NCBI GenBank assembly: GCA_030847615.1
Contig: JAUMIR010000004.1
Span: 234,105,001 to 234,169,000, forward strand
Direction: 5' to 3'
Length of the DNA: 64,000 nucleotides
Source of the DNA: Gambelia wislizenii
Taxonomy: Eukaryota; Chordata; Lepidosauria; Squamata; Crotaphytidae
Notes under the pieces: model-generated
What the model was told of the DNA's origin: nothing
The model's database searches: none
Seen by the model: only the letters and a program-made list of their open reading frames with translations
Position numbers and translations under genes: made by a program
Shown here: positions 24,844 through 36,260 of the stretch, one piece after another
Numbering within the stretch: the first letter of the stretch is position 1
Layout: each line of letters begins with the position of its first letter

Positions 24844-24995
24844 GCAGGGTTTCTCAACAGGGTTCCATAACAGATTGCTAGGGGTTCTGTGAGCAATTGA
24901 GGTTGAAAAAAATAAACATTTTTAGGCAGGGTTTCCCTGAGACCTGAAAATCATTTCAAGGGTTCCACCAGATTAAAAAGGTTGAGAAAGGCTGG
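24844..24995. mobile_element. hAT-like MITE
   Basis: The inverted ends are GCAGGGTTTCTCAAC at 24844-24858 and, from the right, CCAGCCTTTCTCAAC (24981-24995). The interior has GGTTCC...GGAACC-type symmetry. TTCTCAAC-type ends are typical of hAT MITEs in amniotes. A clear 8-bp target duplication was not found, so the clade is inferred. Confidence 0.6.
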
Positions 24996-25710
24996 GTTAT
25001 AGAAAGACTGGAGATACTCCTTAGACTCTAATCCTGCTTTCTAAGCATCCAAACCCTAGGCAATCTGTTCCCAGTTTGTTCCTCAAGCAAAACTCCCTAA
25101 ATATGTACATAGGTCCCCTTGTATTTAACAGGACTTCCTAGTCAATGAGTTCAAGAGTTCATTTAAGGTCTGCCCCTGTCAAATGCTCATGGGAGTTTGA
25201 TCTTTCATATTGAACAATCTCCTTTTCATGCACCTGTACAGTACAGAATTTCTTTCTTGTCCTTCACTCACCTGTGAGCATGCAGAGAGAAGAATTCTCT
25301 CTCTTTTAGACATATTCCATCAAGTAGACTTCTTCATCTCATCCATGAAGAAGAAAATTCATATATCACATAATTGCTCTCCCTTCTATTCTTGGCCCCT
25401 TCCTTCCTCCCCACTCTCTCATTGACAAACATTTTGTTAGAACTGACCCAACGTGTTTGCTCAATAATGGTCCCAACAGAGTGTGTTCAAAAACACAGAA
25501 TTAGATTTATTTATTTATGCATTTTCTCTAAGTAGGAATTCATGAAGCCTTCTGAAATTCAAAATATAAAGTGCCTCAGCTGAAGAGGTTTCCATGCATG
25601 CTTGAAGTTTTGATGTGAAAGAAGAATGGATGTGTCTGAATTGATTTTTTACATTTCCCTTTAATGCTGAACACATATACCTTCATTTTAAAGCACAAAT
25701 TACCCTAAAG
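24996..25710. other. Unannotated spacer
   Basis: No coding signature or nameable repeat was seen. Confidence 0.5.
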
Positions 25711-25910
25711 GCACCAGATCTGACCTGATCTTGGAAGCTAAGCAGGTTCAGTCCTGGTTAGTATTTGGATGGGAGACCACCAATGAATACCAGGTGCTAT
25801 AGGCTGTATTTCAAGGAAAGGAACTGGCAGAACCACTCTGAGTATTCCTTGTCTAAAAAAACCCCTATAAAATTCATGTGTTCACCACAAGTCAACAGGC
25901 AACTTGAAGA
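25711..25910 (+). repeat. 5S rRNA-derived SINE
   Basis: Positions 25711-25805 follow the 3' two thirds of 5S rRNA. The internal control regions are clear: an A box-like AGCTAAGCAGGTTCAGTCC and a C box-like TGGATGGGAGACCACC, ending CAGGTGCTATAGGCT. The 5' third of a 5S gene is missing and an unrelated body with ACTGGCAGAACCAC and CAACTTGAAGAC follows, so this is a SINE and not a 5S gene. 5S-derived SINEs would use the RNA polymerase III type 1 promoter. It ends in a CA-rich tail. Confidence 0.8.
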
Positions 25911-25965
25911 CACACACACACACCATGGACACACACCATGGACACACACACACATGCACACACAG
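25911..25965. repeat. CA-rich minisatellite tail of the 5S SINE
   Basis: ACAC tracts are interrupted by CCATGG at regular spacing (25923, 25937). This is a simple tandem array adjoining the SINE. Confidence 0.85.
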
Positions 25966-26520
25966 ATAGAATTCTTTCAGTGCCTCAGCACTGAGACTGA
26001 AAAGTCCTGGTGCTTGAACTGCTGGTATACAGACAAAGCTAATCAAGTCGTGATCGGTGCTTTTCGTTCAAGAACACTGGCATTTCTCTCTTATGACCTA
26101 GTCCTGTGTGATTGAATTTTGCAAAACACATTCATGCTTCCCTTGGACAGAGCTAAAGGTGTATGAGCTGATGTTACAAAGGTAATATAGATTAGAATCA
26201 ATTCACCTTACCTGATTTTTTATTTTTTTTTTTGCAAAAAATAACATGGTGTCAGCAGCAGGAACATCCTTTCATCAAATGACACAATATAATTTGATTA
26301 GTTAAATAAATAATCAGCTATGTCCAGACATATAGGTCACCTACTTGCAAATTAGATTACTCTGTTTACTTACAGGCAGCACCTTGATTAGTAAATAGGC
26401 TCCTTCCTTTCTCCCTTTCTTTCTTTCTTTGTAGCTTTCATCGTGGCTAGCTGAATTTTAATATTTATAGCATGACTTACTTAGCTCACATACACTGGCT
26501 ATACCTTTTATGTTGGTGGT
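25966..26520. other. Unannotated spacer
   Basis: No gene or nameable repeat was seen. A CTTT microsatellite lies at 26410-26430. Confidence 0.5.
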
Positions 26521-26630
26521 TGGCAAAATGTGGCTCTCTAGATGTTGTTGGACTCCGGTTCTCATGAGTCCTAGCCAGCAGCACCCATGGTAAAGGATGA
26601 TGGGATTTGAGTAGCTATCCAATTTCATCT
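26521..26630. mobile_element. hAT-like MITE fragment
   Basis: It contains CTAGATGTTGTTGGACTCC and CCTAGCCAGCAGCACCCATG. This is the ATGTTGTTGGACTACAACTCCCAT-type body of a very common amniote hAT-like MITE. Only about half of an element is present. Confidence 0.45.
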
Positions 26631-26663
26631 GCAGCACCAGGAATTGGCCACCTCTCTTGTTAT

Positions 26664-26664
<1 letters not shown>

Positions 26665-26700
<36 letters not shown>
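26665..26700. repeat. (TA)n microsatellite
   Basis: An uninterrupted TA array of about 17 units. Confidence 0.95.
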
Positions 26701-26701
<1 letters not shown>

Positions 26702-27804
26702 CTATGCACCCTCATGGGTCAAATTTGAGCCCCATACTCCAATAATTTAAAATAAAGAAGCAACAAAGCACACTGGTTTCAAGAAGACTTATGCCGAAGT
26801 AGAAACAGGTTTAAAAATCTTTGTCTCCTGTGTACTAATAGTGAACTCATTCTCAAAGATCCTTATATAGCTGGGAATGGAAGGAAGAAAGGAAGAAAGA
26901 GGCATTATACACCTACCATATAATAGGGAGGCATCAGGAGGCCTAGGGAAGCCAAAAGATTTGCAGAAGTAGAAAAAGTTTTAAGGAGAAAGCCCAAATA
27001 TGGTGGGAATCTACATATGTCAATGAAAACTGAAGATATTCAGCGAGCTAGGAAGACTCAACAGCTATTGCAGGTATATGTGGAAACTGGGGTGATTGCG
27101 GAATGGAATAACTAAGACATGGCTGGCTGATAGGAATCTTGGACAGAATCCCTCCACAGTGCCATGTTTTATTTCAGTTTCCATTTCTCTGAACCACAAC
27201 AGCAGCAGCAGATGATAATTCAAGAGCCTTTTCTGGCTGAAGAAGAAGGTAAAACATTCTTTAAATAAATAAATAAATAAATAAATGCTAAAAAATTAAT
27301 TTGGCATTGGATATGTCCAAGGATTTGAAATTATCCCAGTCATTTGGCCTGTAGTATAAACAATATTACACTTATTTTTTTAACAGATCTGAATATCCTA
27401 AAATTAGCCAAAACAATTGGTATGAGGTGGTGGTAAACTCTGTCTGTTGTAGTCTCAGACACTGTTGACTTTAAAAACTCAGCATATAGTTTTAAAGAAA
27501 GTTTTTAAAGTCTTAGCATTAGAAAGATACATAAGAAAGAGAAATGAAGATTTGGTCAAATAAAATATGGTTTCTAGCCCGGAGGCTTTTGGGGGAGAGT
27601 TTGAAAAAATGGTAGAGCATTTATAGGTATGATCTTTCTCTAGGGTACTGAGAAAGATCATACCTATCTTTCTCATAGGTATGCATGAGAGGGCAGTCGA
27701 ATGTATGTAGATAGCTGCGGGGACTTGGAGAAAAGCACATTGAAAAGCAGAAAAAAGAGGTGGTAAGGTGAAAGAAGTCCACAGTGTTTATATATTGGGG
27801 GCCT
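26701..27804. other. Unannotated spacer with one perfect short hairpin
   Basis: No gene was recognised. An AAAT microsatellite lies at 27263-27285. A perfect 18-bp inverted repeat lies at 27623-27667 (arms ATAGGTATGATCTTTCTC, 9-base loop) and is listed as a finding. Confidence 0.5.
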
Positions 27805-29820
27805 AGGTCTGCCTGACTGCTCTTCACTGATGATGCTGCCCTTGTTGCCCACACAGAAGCAGCTCTGCAGTGCCTAACATCCTGCTTCGCAACAGCTGCA
27901 GAGCTGTTTGGGCTGGAAGTCAACCTGAAGAAAACGGAAGTTCTCTACGAGCCTGCACCACAGGATGAACACCACCATCCCCACATGGGCTGGATGAGGA
28001 AAAACAGATTGAGACTGAATCCAGACAAGACAGAGGTGCTCATGGTAGCGGCCCCGAAACCAAGAATTGGGTTGCAATCTCCAGTCCTGGATGGTGTCAC
28101 ATTCTCCTCCAGTGACTATGTTCGCAGTCTAGGGGTGCTCCTTGACTCGTCGCTCCTGATGACAAATCAGGTAAATGCGACAGTTAGGAGCGCTTGTTAT
28201 CAGCTTTGGCTGATACGCCAGCTGCGCCCTTTTCTGGAATAAGGGATCTTGATCACGCGCTGGTAACTTCACGTCTTGATTTCTGTAATGCACTCTACAC
28301 AGGGCTACCCTTGTGCTTAGTTCGGAAATTACAGCTGGTACAAAATATGGCAGCCAGGCTAGTTTCTGGAACATCTAGGAGGGACCACATTACTCTGGTT
28401 CTGAGGTCCCTCCACTTGGCTGCCTATCAGCTTCTGGGCCCAGTACAAGGTGTTGGTTATCACCTTTAAAGCCCTAAATGGCTTGGGCCCAAGCTATCTC
28501 AGGGACCGCCTTCTCCCTTATAATCCTCCCCGCGCTCTCCGGTCCTCTGGGAGGAATTTGTTGCAGCCACAAAGACCTAGGCTGGCCACCACCTCCCAGA
28601 GGGCTTTCTTGGCTGTCGCCCCCAAATTGTGGAACGGCCTGCCGGATGAGATCCGCCTAATGACATCATTAGACAGCTTTAAAAAGGCTGTCAAGACGGT
28701 TCTCTTCAGGCAGGCTTTTCCGGAATAGCTAACCCCGGCCTCAGGAACCCCCTCTGGAGGTTGCTTCTGGAGCTCCCAACTGATGCTGCTTGCTCGGAAG
28801 GGTTTTTAATAAATTGTATTATATGCTGATTTTAATTTGTATTAATTTAATAATGTTTTAAGGGGGGGAGGGATTTTGAGTTGTTTTATACTGTGTACTA
28901 TTTTATTGTTGTAAGCCGCCCCGATTGTTCACAGAGGGGCAGGATATAAATAAATTTTATTATTGTTATTATTATTATTATTGCCGTAGGCAAATCTGTG
29001 CTTAAGTCCGTTCAGCAGTTCACCTATCTGGGAAGCATCATCTCCTCAGATGCCAAGATTGACAAAGAGATTGATCACTATATGCAAAGGCATATAGTGC
29101 ATTTGGAAGACTTTACAAAAGAGTCTGGAGTAACAAACACCTGAGGCAAATCACAAAAATCAGTGTGTATAGAGCCATTGTACTGTCTATCCTCCTTTAC
29201 AGGTCTGAAACATGGTCACCTATCGCCAACACTTACAACTCCTTGAACGCTTTCATCAGCGCTGTATGCACACAATCCTAAATATACACTGGACCGACTA
29301 TGTGACGAATGTTGCTGTCCTTGAGCAAGCAGGGAACACCAGCATTGAGGCCACGATACTGAGAACACAGGGCAGGGCACATTTCTAGGATGGAGGACCA
29401 TCGCCTCCCAAACATAGTACTCTACGGTGAACTTGCCACGGGTCAGCATAAGAGAGGTGCTCCAAAAAAGCAATACAAGGACTCCCTGAAACAACATCTC
29501 AGGCTCGGCCAAATTATCACCAACAATGGTCCGCCCTGGCCTCACATCGGGACGCCTGGAGACGCACTATCCACAATGCTGCAGCCTTATTTGAGAACTC
29601 ACGCCAAACAAGGCTTGAAGAGAAACGACAATGCAGAAAGAATCACAACCTGGAATCATCACCCAAGGAGACCTTCTGCTGTGCTTTCTGCAACTGGACT
29701 TGTTTATCTCAGATTGGCCTTTTTCAGTCATCAGTGTGCTTGCAGAAAGCGTGGGCTGAATCCTTCCTGAATCTTCATTTGCAAAGAAAGGCCAGAGAGA
29801 GGTCTGCCTGATGTGGCTGT
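27805..29820 (+). mobile_element. RTE/I-like LINE 3' part, split by an L2 insertion
   Basis: The left part (27805-27985) reads FTDDAALVAHTEAALQCL, which fits the reverse transcriptase catalytic region (DD box) of a non-LTR element, then LEVNLKKTEVLYEP. After the L2 insert it resumes at 28982 as VGKSVLKSVQQFTYLGSI, then TNVAVLEQAGNTSIEATIL, RMEDHRLPNIVLYGELATG and GAPKKQYKDSL. It ends in a Cys/His-rich C-terminus (C-x2-C ... H-x4-C near 29685-29745) and a stop near 29769. Frameshifts split the frame, so it is dead. A second copy lies at 48885-49514. The clade (RTE versus I-like) is not certain from sequence alone. Confidence 0.75.
27986..28981 (+). mobile_element. L2 LINE, 5'-truncated copy
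   Basis: The C-terminal reverse transcriptase region is readable across three frames: RLNPDKTEVLMV, then SLGVLLDSSL, TSRLDFCNALYTGLP, KLQLVQNMAARLVSGTSR, FKALNGLGPSYL and PKLWNGLPDEIR, ending near 28726. This series is the L2 signature. A 3' UTR follows with GTAAGCCGCCCCGATTG and a short tandem ATT-type tail (28955-28981), as L2 elements have in place of a poly-A tail. Frame breaks near 28240 and 28440 make it a pseudogene. It interrupts the RTE-like LINE around it and is therefore the younger insertion. Confidence 0.85.
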
Positions 29821-29840
29821 GAAGGAGGCATCATAGTAGC

Positions 29841-30005
29841 TTTTCCCTGTTTTTTTCCCCGGGCTGTGAGGCTGTGTCCTGGAAGCCACAGATGCAGGCA
29901 AAATGTCAGAAGTAAACTCTTCCAGAACATGGCCTCACAGCCCAGAAAAAAAAAAAAATTGAGGAAAGTCTATGGATGCCGGCCGTGAAAGCCTTCAACT
30001 TCACA
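29841..30005. mobile_element. Penelope-like terminal repeat, inverted pair (copy 1, decayed)
   Basis: CCCCGGGCTGTGAGGCTGTG (29858 onward) is mirrored by TGGCCTCACAGCCCAG near 29930-29944. Between them lies CCACAGATGCAGGCAAAATG, the 3' half of the hammerhead-like core that is more complete at 40208-40246. The CTGAAGA half is lost here. It ends GGATGCCGGCCGTGAAAGCC, the same outer end as the copies at 35.9 and 40.1 kb. Confidence 0.6.
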
Positions 30006-31623
30006 TCGTAATAGCTCTTAATAGGGTTCAAACGGATGTGTGCAGAGTAACCACAGGGATTAGAACCTCCAGCTTCTAGAGCTAGTTTGTGGTGGAGGAG
30101 TGGTGACAATTTAGGGATGATAGACTGGGGTCTATATCACAGAACCTCCCCTCTTTTTCAATTCTAGAAGCAGCTGGGGATAAGGAAAGGCTTTCTAGGC
30201 CTCCAGAGTAGATTGTGGTGATGTTGGGGGGCTGCAGTGAGAAGGGGATTTTGCTTCGACTTACATTGGATCCTGTTGCTGAGTGAGTGGCACTGGGTAT
30301 TATCCTAGATAAATATGATACAAATAATAAACAATTATGCATACTGGAAGAGGAGGAAGGTGAAGCACCATTGTCGTCATCATCATCGTTAACAACAACA
30401 GGTGTTAATTCAGTAAGTTACCACCATGGATTCACTGGTGAGACAATTAGGCCCAGTCAAATAAAAACAGAAAAAAAGAATGGGGTCTACACAGGAACTT
30501 GGTTGAGAAAAAGACGTGGAGTTTCTTAACATGAAGAATATGTAGAGGCTTAATAAGGGTAGAATAGGATTTTGGTAGACATGATGAAAGGACTTTTCTT
30601 TCCCCAACATATTGGGAGAAATTCTAATGTTGAGAACAGTCCTTAGCAAACCCTAAATGATAGATCAATCCAAAGTTTGGTGAGAGCTGTTCTAAACCAT
30701 TTCTTCAGCTGCTCTTAAAAGGGTTGCAAATGCTTCAGGTCATTTGTGCTGCTGAAATAAATATCAAAGATGAGGGGGGGATGGGGAATCTACCCGTGAC
30801 ACCACTTCTACTTTTTAAGACCCTCGCTAGCTGACAGAGAGTCAAAATGCATCTTTAAAAACAAAATTTGAACTGTTCATGATACAACTACACAATCGTG
30901 CACTTTACTGAATGTGTATTCTGTGCTTTTGCTAATGTCACCTGACAACACTTTCATTCAAGGTAAAGCAACATGGCAGCAATAGTATTGACTTTCTGTT
31001 TTTCTGTCAGTGAGATGTATAAAATGCAGTAGGGTTTTTCTTCTCTCCCCCCAGACAAAATTTATAAAGTATCACCTCTGGATTGTGAGCATTTACTTAA
31101 ATTGTGCAATAATCCTCTCATATTGTAGGCTTGACCATTACAGCAAAATCTTGACCATTATTGAGATCAAAATCAATAGATCAGTCAATCATTCTGTCTG
31201 CTTTTCTCTCCTTTCACGGAGAATGGAATTGCAAGACAACCCAAGCCTTGCCCTTTTTATCTGATATGGAACCAGGGTCTAGTTTTATTTTTTCCTTTAA
31301 AAAGGCATTCATACACACACTGGGATTTGTATATGTGTGTGAGGTTATAATTTCTGTATCTCTGTATAACATTCCACTCTAATAGATGAATGGATGGAAC
31401 TTTGGTTAGTGGAGATGGTTACTGCATGTGTGGGTTTTACATAAATTCATATACTTCCTCCTTAATCCATTCACTTTCTTCCTTAAACACATATTTAATG
31501 TTTGACTTTAGGCTTACATTGAAATATGCATTGTTATTTTTGCTGAAATATTAATCAAAGAATTTGAGAGATTCTCAAAGCCTGGCCAAACTTAAAAGCA
31601 GAGTGCATCCCAGGTAACCTTAG
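30006..31623. other. Unannotated spacer
   Basis: No exon or nameable repeat was seen. It is AT-rich, with short ATC and AAC microsatellites near 30370-30400. Confidence 0.5.
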
Positions 31624-31740
31624 CTTGGAAAGTTACCTTTTGGAGTAATGTTCCCAGAATCCCCCACTCAGTAGGGCATTGGTCATGCTGGTTAAGGGAA
31701 TTCTGGGAGTTGTAGTTCAAACAATGAACTTTTCTAAGGG
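31624..31740. mobile_element. hAT-like MITE
   Basis: The ends are loosely inverted (TTGGAAAGTTAC against TTAGAAAAGTTC from the right). The interior has CCCAGAATCCCCC and GAATTCTGGGAGTTGTAG, a body typical of amniote hAT MITEs. It is diverged. Confidence 0.5.
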
Positions 31741-32039
31741 TCAGTTTTGGTTGCAGAGGCAGATAACATGATCTAAGATGGGCTGGAGTTCAGGTTTCAG
31801 ATGAAATAGACTATAAGATGGAACATAGTAAGGGAGTCAGAACGTGAGGGCTTTATGAGTCTCTGTGGGCTCACTCTGCCCTGACACTCCCACCAGCCAT
31901 AGGCTCAACAGACAAAAAGTTCAGCTTTTGCATGCATGAACTTAACACAAGTACAGATATACACATGAGATGGAGATATTAGTCCAAATGTTATACAGAG
32001 AGAAAGGCAAATAGTACAATAACCCAACAGTGGGAGGAA
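31741..32039. other. Spacer or CR1 5' region, unresolved
   Basis: No coding similarity is visible. It could be CR1 5' sequence preceding the readable endonuclease domain. Confidence 0.3.
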
Positions 32040-35000
32040 TAAAACGTTTAAAAGACAGAGGGGGAATAGCCCATGGTCTTAGATGTCTCTATACTAATGT
32101 ACAGAGCATGGGAAATAGGATAAACTTGAACTCTTAGCACAGCAAAGCAAATATGATTTAATAGGTATCACTGAAACGTGGTGGGATGAGTGTCATGATT
32201 AGAATGTAGTAATAGAGGGGTGTAACCTATTTCAGAGAAATAGACCAAACAGGAAGGGTGGTGGAATAGCATTATACGTTAAGAATGTGTACACCTGTGA
32301 ACAGATCCATGACTTAAATCCTGGGAGCCAAGTTGAGAGCATCTAGGTAAAAATCAAGGGAGAGAGAAACAGCAGAGATGTTGTTGTGGGAGTCTACTAC
32401 AGACCTCCAAGCCAAACTGAGGACTTGGGGGTTGTCTATATGGTGAAAATACTCCTCAGAAAATTCGCTCAGAAAATGAGCTATCTTAATGGGATCCCAC
32501 ATTGTCTCATCGTACTGTGAAAGAGGGGGGCCAAAAAGTGGAAAAACTACACGAGAAAAGCATCCGTGGCTTTTCTTGGCTTAAAAAAAAAGTTTAGTGA
32601 AGTGCACATCTTCACTTGTTAAGACAAGCAATTTGACATGAATAACTTCCCCATATAAGAAAAAGTGCAAACCTGATTGGCTGGATGTGTGGAGGGGGCG
32701 GGGCTGGGTTACAGGGAGAGTGGCCACTGCCGCCATGTTGGATTTTCACCTTAGCGAGTGATCACTAAGTCGAGAAAACAGCGATTTGTGCGCTCTCTCT
32801 CTTTTTTGAAAAGGTAGAGTATCGCTTGTGCACACCATAGAAATATTTTTTTAAAAAAGTTTGCTGGCAGCAGATTTTAAAATGCAAGTAATCCACTTGC
32901 ACCCTCCATCTCAACTACAAGCATGCAAAGTTTATGGGGTCTGTAAAACCGTTAAGACAGGTTGTAGCTGCTGCGACTTGCTATTACTGTGGAGCAGTCC
33001 ATTCCCCCCCCCCTTTGTGTAGACAAGCCCTTGGATGATGCCTTCCTGGAACAGATAACTGCACATTCAGAATGGAGAGATGTAGTAGTAATGGGGGATT
33101 TCAACTATCCTGATATTTGTTGGAAGTCCAGCTCTGCCAAAAATTTAAGGTCCAACAAATTCCTCACTTGCCTTGAAGACAATTTCATTGTCCAGAAGGT
33201 AGAAGAGGCAACTAGGGGATCAGCTGTTTTAGATCTGATCCTAACAAACAGATGATCTGGTTAATGGGGTAGAAGTGGCAGGATCCTTAGCGGGGGAAGT
33301 GACTGTGTTCCCCTGAAGTTTGTTATACAGAGTTAAGGGGAAGCTAAGCATAGTCAGACATGCCTTCTAGATTTTAAGAAAGCTGATGTCAGTAAACTTA
33401 AGGAATTACTGGGGGTGATCCTGTTGTTACGAATACTAAAAGAGAAGGGAGTTAATGATGGATGGGAGTTTCTTAAAAGGCACAATTTCAAACAGTTCCA
33501 ACAAGGAGGAAAAATGGGAGATGTCTAAAGAAACCAGGATGGATGTTGAAAGAACTTAAAACTGAGCTAAGACTTAAAAGGGGCACGTACAAGAAATGGA
33601 AAAAGGGGGAAGTCATCAAAGAAGAATTCAACTAAATAGCCAGCTCACGTAGGGGGAAAGTCAGTAAAGCTAAAGCACAGATGGAGCTCAGGCTTGTTAA
33701 AGAGGCTAAAAACAATAAAAAGGGTTTTTCTGGTTATGTCCATAGCAAAAGGAAGAACAAGGAAATCATAGGGCCACTGAATGGAGAAGATGGCAAAATG
33801 CTTACAGGGAGCAGAGAAAAGGAAGAACTACTCAATACCTTCTTTGCTTTGGCCTTCTTCCAAAAGGAGAACAATGCTTAACCTGGTGAAAATGGAGCCG
33901 ATGATGCAGTAGGGGAAATGCAGCACAGAATAGGTAAAGCGGTAGTTCAGGAATACCTGGCCAGTATAAATGAGTTCAAATCTCCCGGGCCAGATTAACT
34001 ACTTCCAAGGGTATTAAAAGAACTGCCAGAAGTAATCTCAGAACCACTGGCAATATTTTTTGAGAATTCCTGGGGAACAGGAGAAGTCTTAGCAGACTGG
34101 AGGAAGGAAAATGTTGTCCCCATCTTTAAAAGGGGGTGGGGAGAAGACCCAAATAATTATCTCCCAGTCAGCTTGACATCAATACAGTACTAGGAAAGAT
34201 TCTAGACGGATCATTAAACAGACAGTCTGTAAGCACTTAGAAAGAAATACTGTGATCACTAAAAGTCAACATGGGTTTCTCAAAAGCAAGTCTTGCCAGA
34301 CTAATCTTATTTCTTTTTTTGACAGAGTTACAAACTTGATAGATGAAGGGAATGCTGTGGATATAGTGTATCTTGATTTCAGTAAGGCTTTTGACTAGGT
34401 CCCCTATGATATCCTTGCAAAAAAGTTAGTAAAATGCGGGCTAGACAATACAACTGTTAGGTGGATTTGCAATTGGTTGACTGACTGAACCCAAAGGGTG
34501 CTCATCAATGGCTCCTCTTCATGCTGGAGAGAAGTGACTAGTGGGTTCAGTCCTGGGCCCAGTGCTATTCAACATCTTTATGAAGGAATAGAGGGCATGC
34601 TTATCAAGTTTGCAGATAACACCAGTTTAGGAGGGGTAGCTAATGTCCCAGAGGACAGGATCAGAATTCAAAATGAGCTTAACAGATTAGAAAGTTGGGT
34701 CAAAAGTAACAACATGAATTTCAACAGGGAGAAATGTAGGATATGACACTTGGGCAGTAAAAATGAAATGCATAGATACAGGATGGGTACCTGGCTTGTT
34801 GCCAGTACATGTGAAAGGGATCTAGGAGTCTTAGTGGACCACAAGTTGAACATGAGTCAGTAGTGTGATATGGCAGCTAAAAAAGCCAATGTAATTCTAG
34901 GCTGCATCAATAGGAGTATAGTGTTTAGATCAAGGGAAGTTATAGTGCCACTCTATTATGCTTTGGTCAGACCTCACCTGGAATACTGTATCCAGTTTTG

Positions 35001-35062
35001 GGCACCACAACTGAAGAAGGATGTTGACAAGCTGGAACATGTCCAGAGGAGAGCAACCTAAA
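32040..35062 (+). mobile_element. CR1 LINE, decayed, interrupted by a MITE
   Basis: The endonuclease domain reads LRCLYTNVQSMGNRINL, GITETWWDE, RKGGGIALYVKN and VVVGVYYRPPSQTEDL. After the MITE insert it continues [30 protein letters not shown] and [14 protein letters not shown]. The reverse transcriptase follows: SKAFD near 34382, then KFADNTSLGGVAN near 34606. The catalytic FADD box reads FADN, so the second Asp is lost. Then come RDLGVLVDHKLNMSQ and [17 protein letters not shown]. Many stops and shifts (for example just after SKAFD) make it dead. It stops at 35062 (HVQRRAT) without the CR1 3' tail. Confidence 0.9.
32428..33030. mobile_element. PIF/Harbinger-like MITE (family A-related, copy A2) inside CR1
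   Basis: Ends are GGGGTTGTCTATA on the left and, from the right, GGGCTTGTCTACAC. The direct repeat TTG flanks it (32425-32427, 33031-33033). Deleting the element and one TTG leaves the CR1 codons for E-D-L-D-D-A-F-L in one frame, which confirms both borders. The interior shares CACCTTAGCGAGTGATCAC with the element at 53.9 kb. It encodes nothing. Confidence 0.8.
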
Positions 35063-35110
35063 TGGTGGGAGGTGAAGTCCAAAACACCTGGAGGATCAAA
35101 GTTTGGGAAT
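35063..35110. mobile_element. hAT-like MITE end fragment
   Basis: GTCCAAAACACCTGGAGG then CAAAGTTTGGGAATCACTG is the usual end of the amniote hAT MITE that starts with CAGTGGTTCTCAAAC-like repeats. It marks where the CR1 copy is cut off. Confidence 0.5.
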
Positions 35111-35339
35111 CACTGCTCTATCTGGATGCACAGCAATGACATCATTATCCAGGAGATCCAGAGGACTCCCCCCACCCCTCCCAGAGGTCCTGGAGGATGC
35201 CTATTGCTATATGGCCAGCTATAAGAACATAGCTGGACTCTTTGACACAATTACTACTTTGCATTTGCACTCTCCATCAGCCAGTAAATGGTTATACTGA
35301 GGGGGCAGCTGCAGCAGCTTAAAAGGTGGGTTTCCTTAG

Positions 35340-35468
35340 GATAAGGGGAAGATACATCATAGTTCCATAGTTCACTCCCAGAAGCCCTAGCCACTTTGGG
35401 CAACAATCAGGAATTCTGGGAGATTAAGTCTAAAACATCTGGAGCACCAAAGTTTGAGAACCACTGAG
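35340..35468. mobile_element. hAT-like MITE
   Basis: CACTCCCAGAAGCCCTAGCC and then GGAATTCTGGGAGATTAAG form the inner inverted repeat. It ends CAAAGTTTGAGAACCACTG, whose complement is the CAGTGGTTCTCAAAC hAT-type end. Confidence 0.6.
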
Positions 35469-35810
35469 CTAAAGGGGCATTGTTGGCTACTTTTCTTCTA
35501 CCCCTCCTAGCTCTCTTCTGGCCAAGAAATGGCCATGTTGGGGGAAGGGGACTGCAGAAGCTTAAAAGGTGGGCTTTGGGGCAAAGTTTAGCTATTGTGT
35601 GGTTAGTAGAGATTCCTGACCTGTGCAATGACTGAGAAGGTAAGTTATGCATGGATAAATTGGACTTAACCTTCATAATTGACTAATAGAATCCCCCCCC
35701 ATTATTTCCTTTTGAAGCTGTCTCTTGTTGTAATGAGAAAAGGAAAGAATAACATATTTACCATAACTGATAAATTTACTAAAGAAAACATTGCCTATAA
35801 TGGTATAATT
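35469..35810. other. Unannotated spacer
   Basis: No gene or repeat family was recognised. Confidence 0.5.
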
Positions 35811-36260
35811 TAAAGACATAGCTGTGTTAGTCTGGAATATCAGTTGCAAAGGGATCTTCTATCACCTTTGAGACTGAGAGAAAGAAATAGAAGCATGAGC
35901 CAAAGGCTTTCATGGCCGGCATCCATAAGTTTTTCGTGTTTTTTTCCCCCGGGCTGTGAGGTCGTGTTCTGGAAAAGTTTTTTCCTGATGTTTCATCTGC
36001 ATCTGTGGCTGGCATCTTCAGAGAATGGTTGTGTAAGGGTGTGTGGGGTTTATATACTGTGAGTCCCTGTTGGAGAGGAGATGTACATTTGCGTATTTGA
36101 ATGGCTAGTTCCTAGGGTAGGAGGATACGCAAGGAGGATTAGTGTCTGTTTGGCTAATGGTCCATTGCCTGCTGGAAATCCCCCCATCCCTGGGTGAAGT
36201 TCATTTGCATGTGTTGAGTTTTTATTTTGGTGTTTTTCAGGACTGGTAGCCAAACTTTGT

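Noticed and set aside
25711..25805. Functional 5S rRNA gene
   Set aside because: The first third of 5S rRNA is missing, there are several substitutions, no T-run terminator follows, and a SINE body continues.
25911..25965. CRISPR-like array
   Set aside because: It is a CA microsatellite with CCATGG interruptions, without unique spacers, in a vertebrate genome.
27986..28726. Intact reverse transcriptase gene
   Set aside because: Frame breaks near 28240 and 28440 and 5' truncation show a dead L2 copy.
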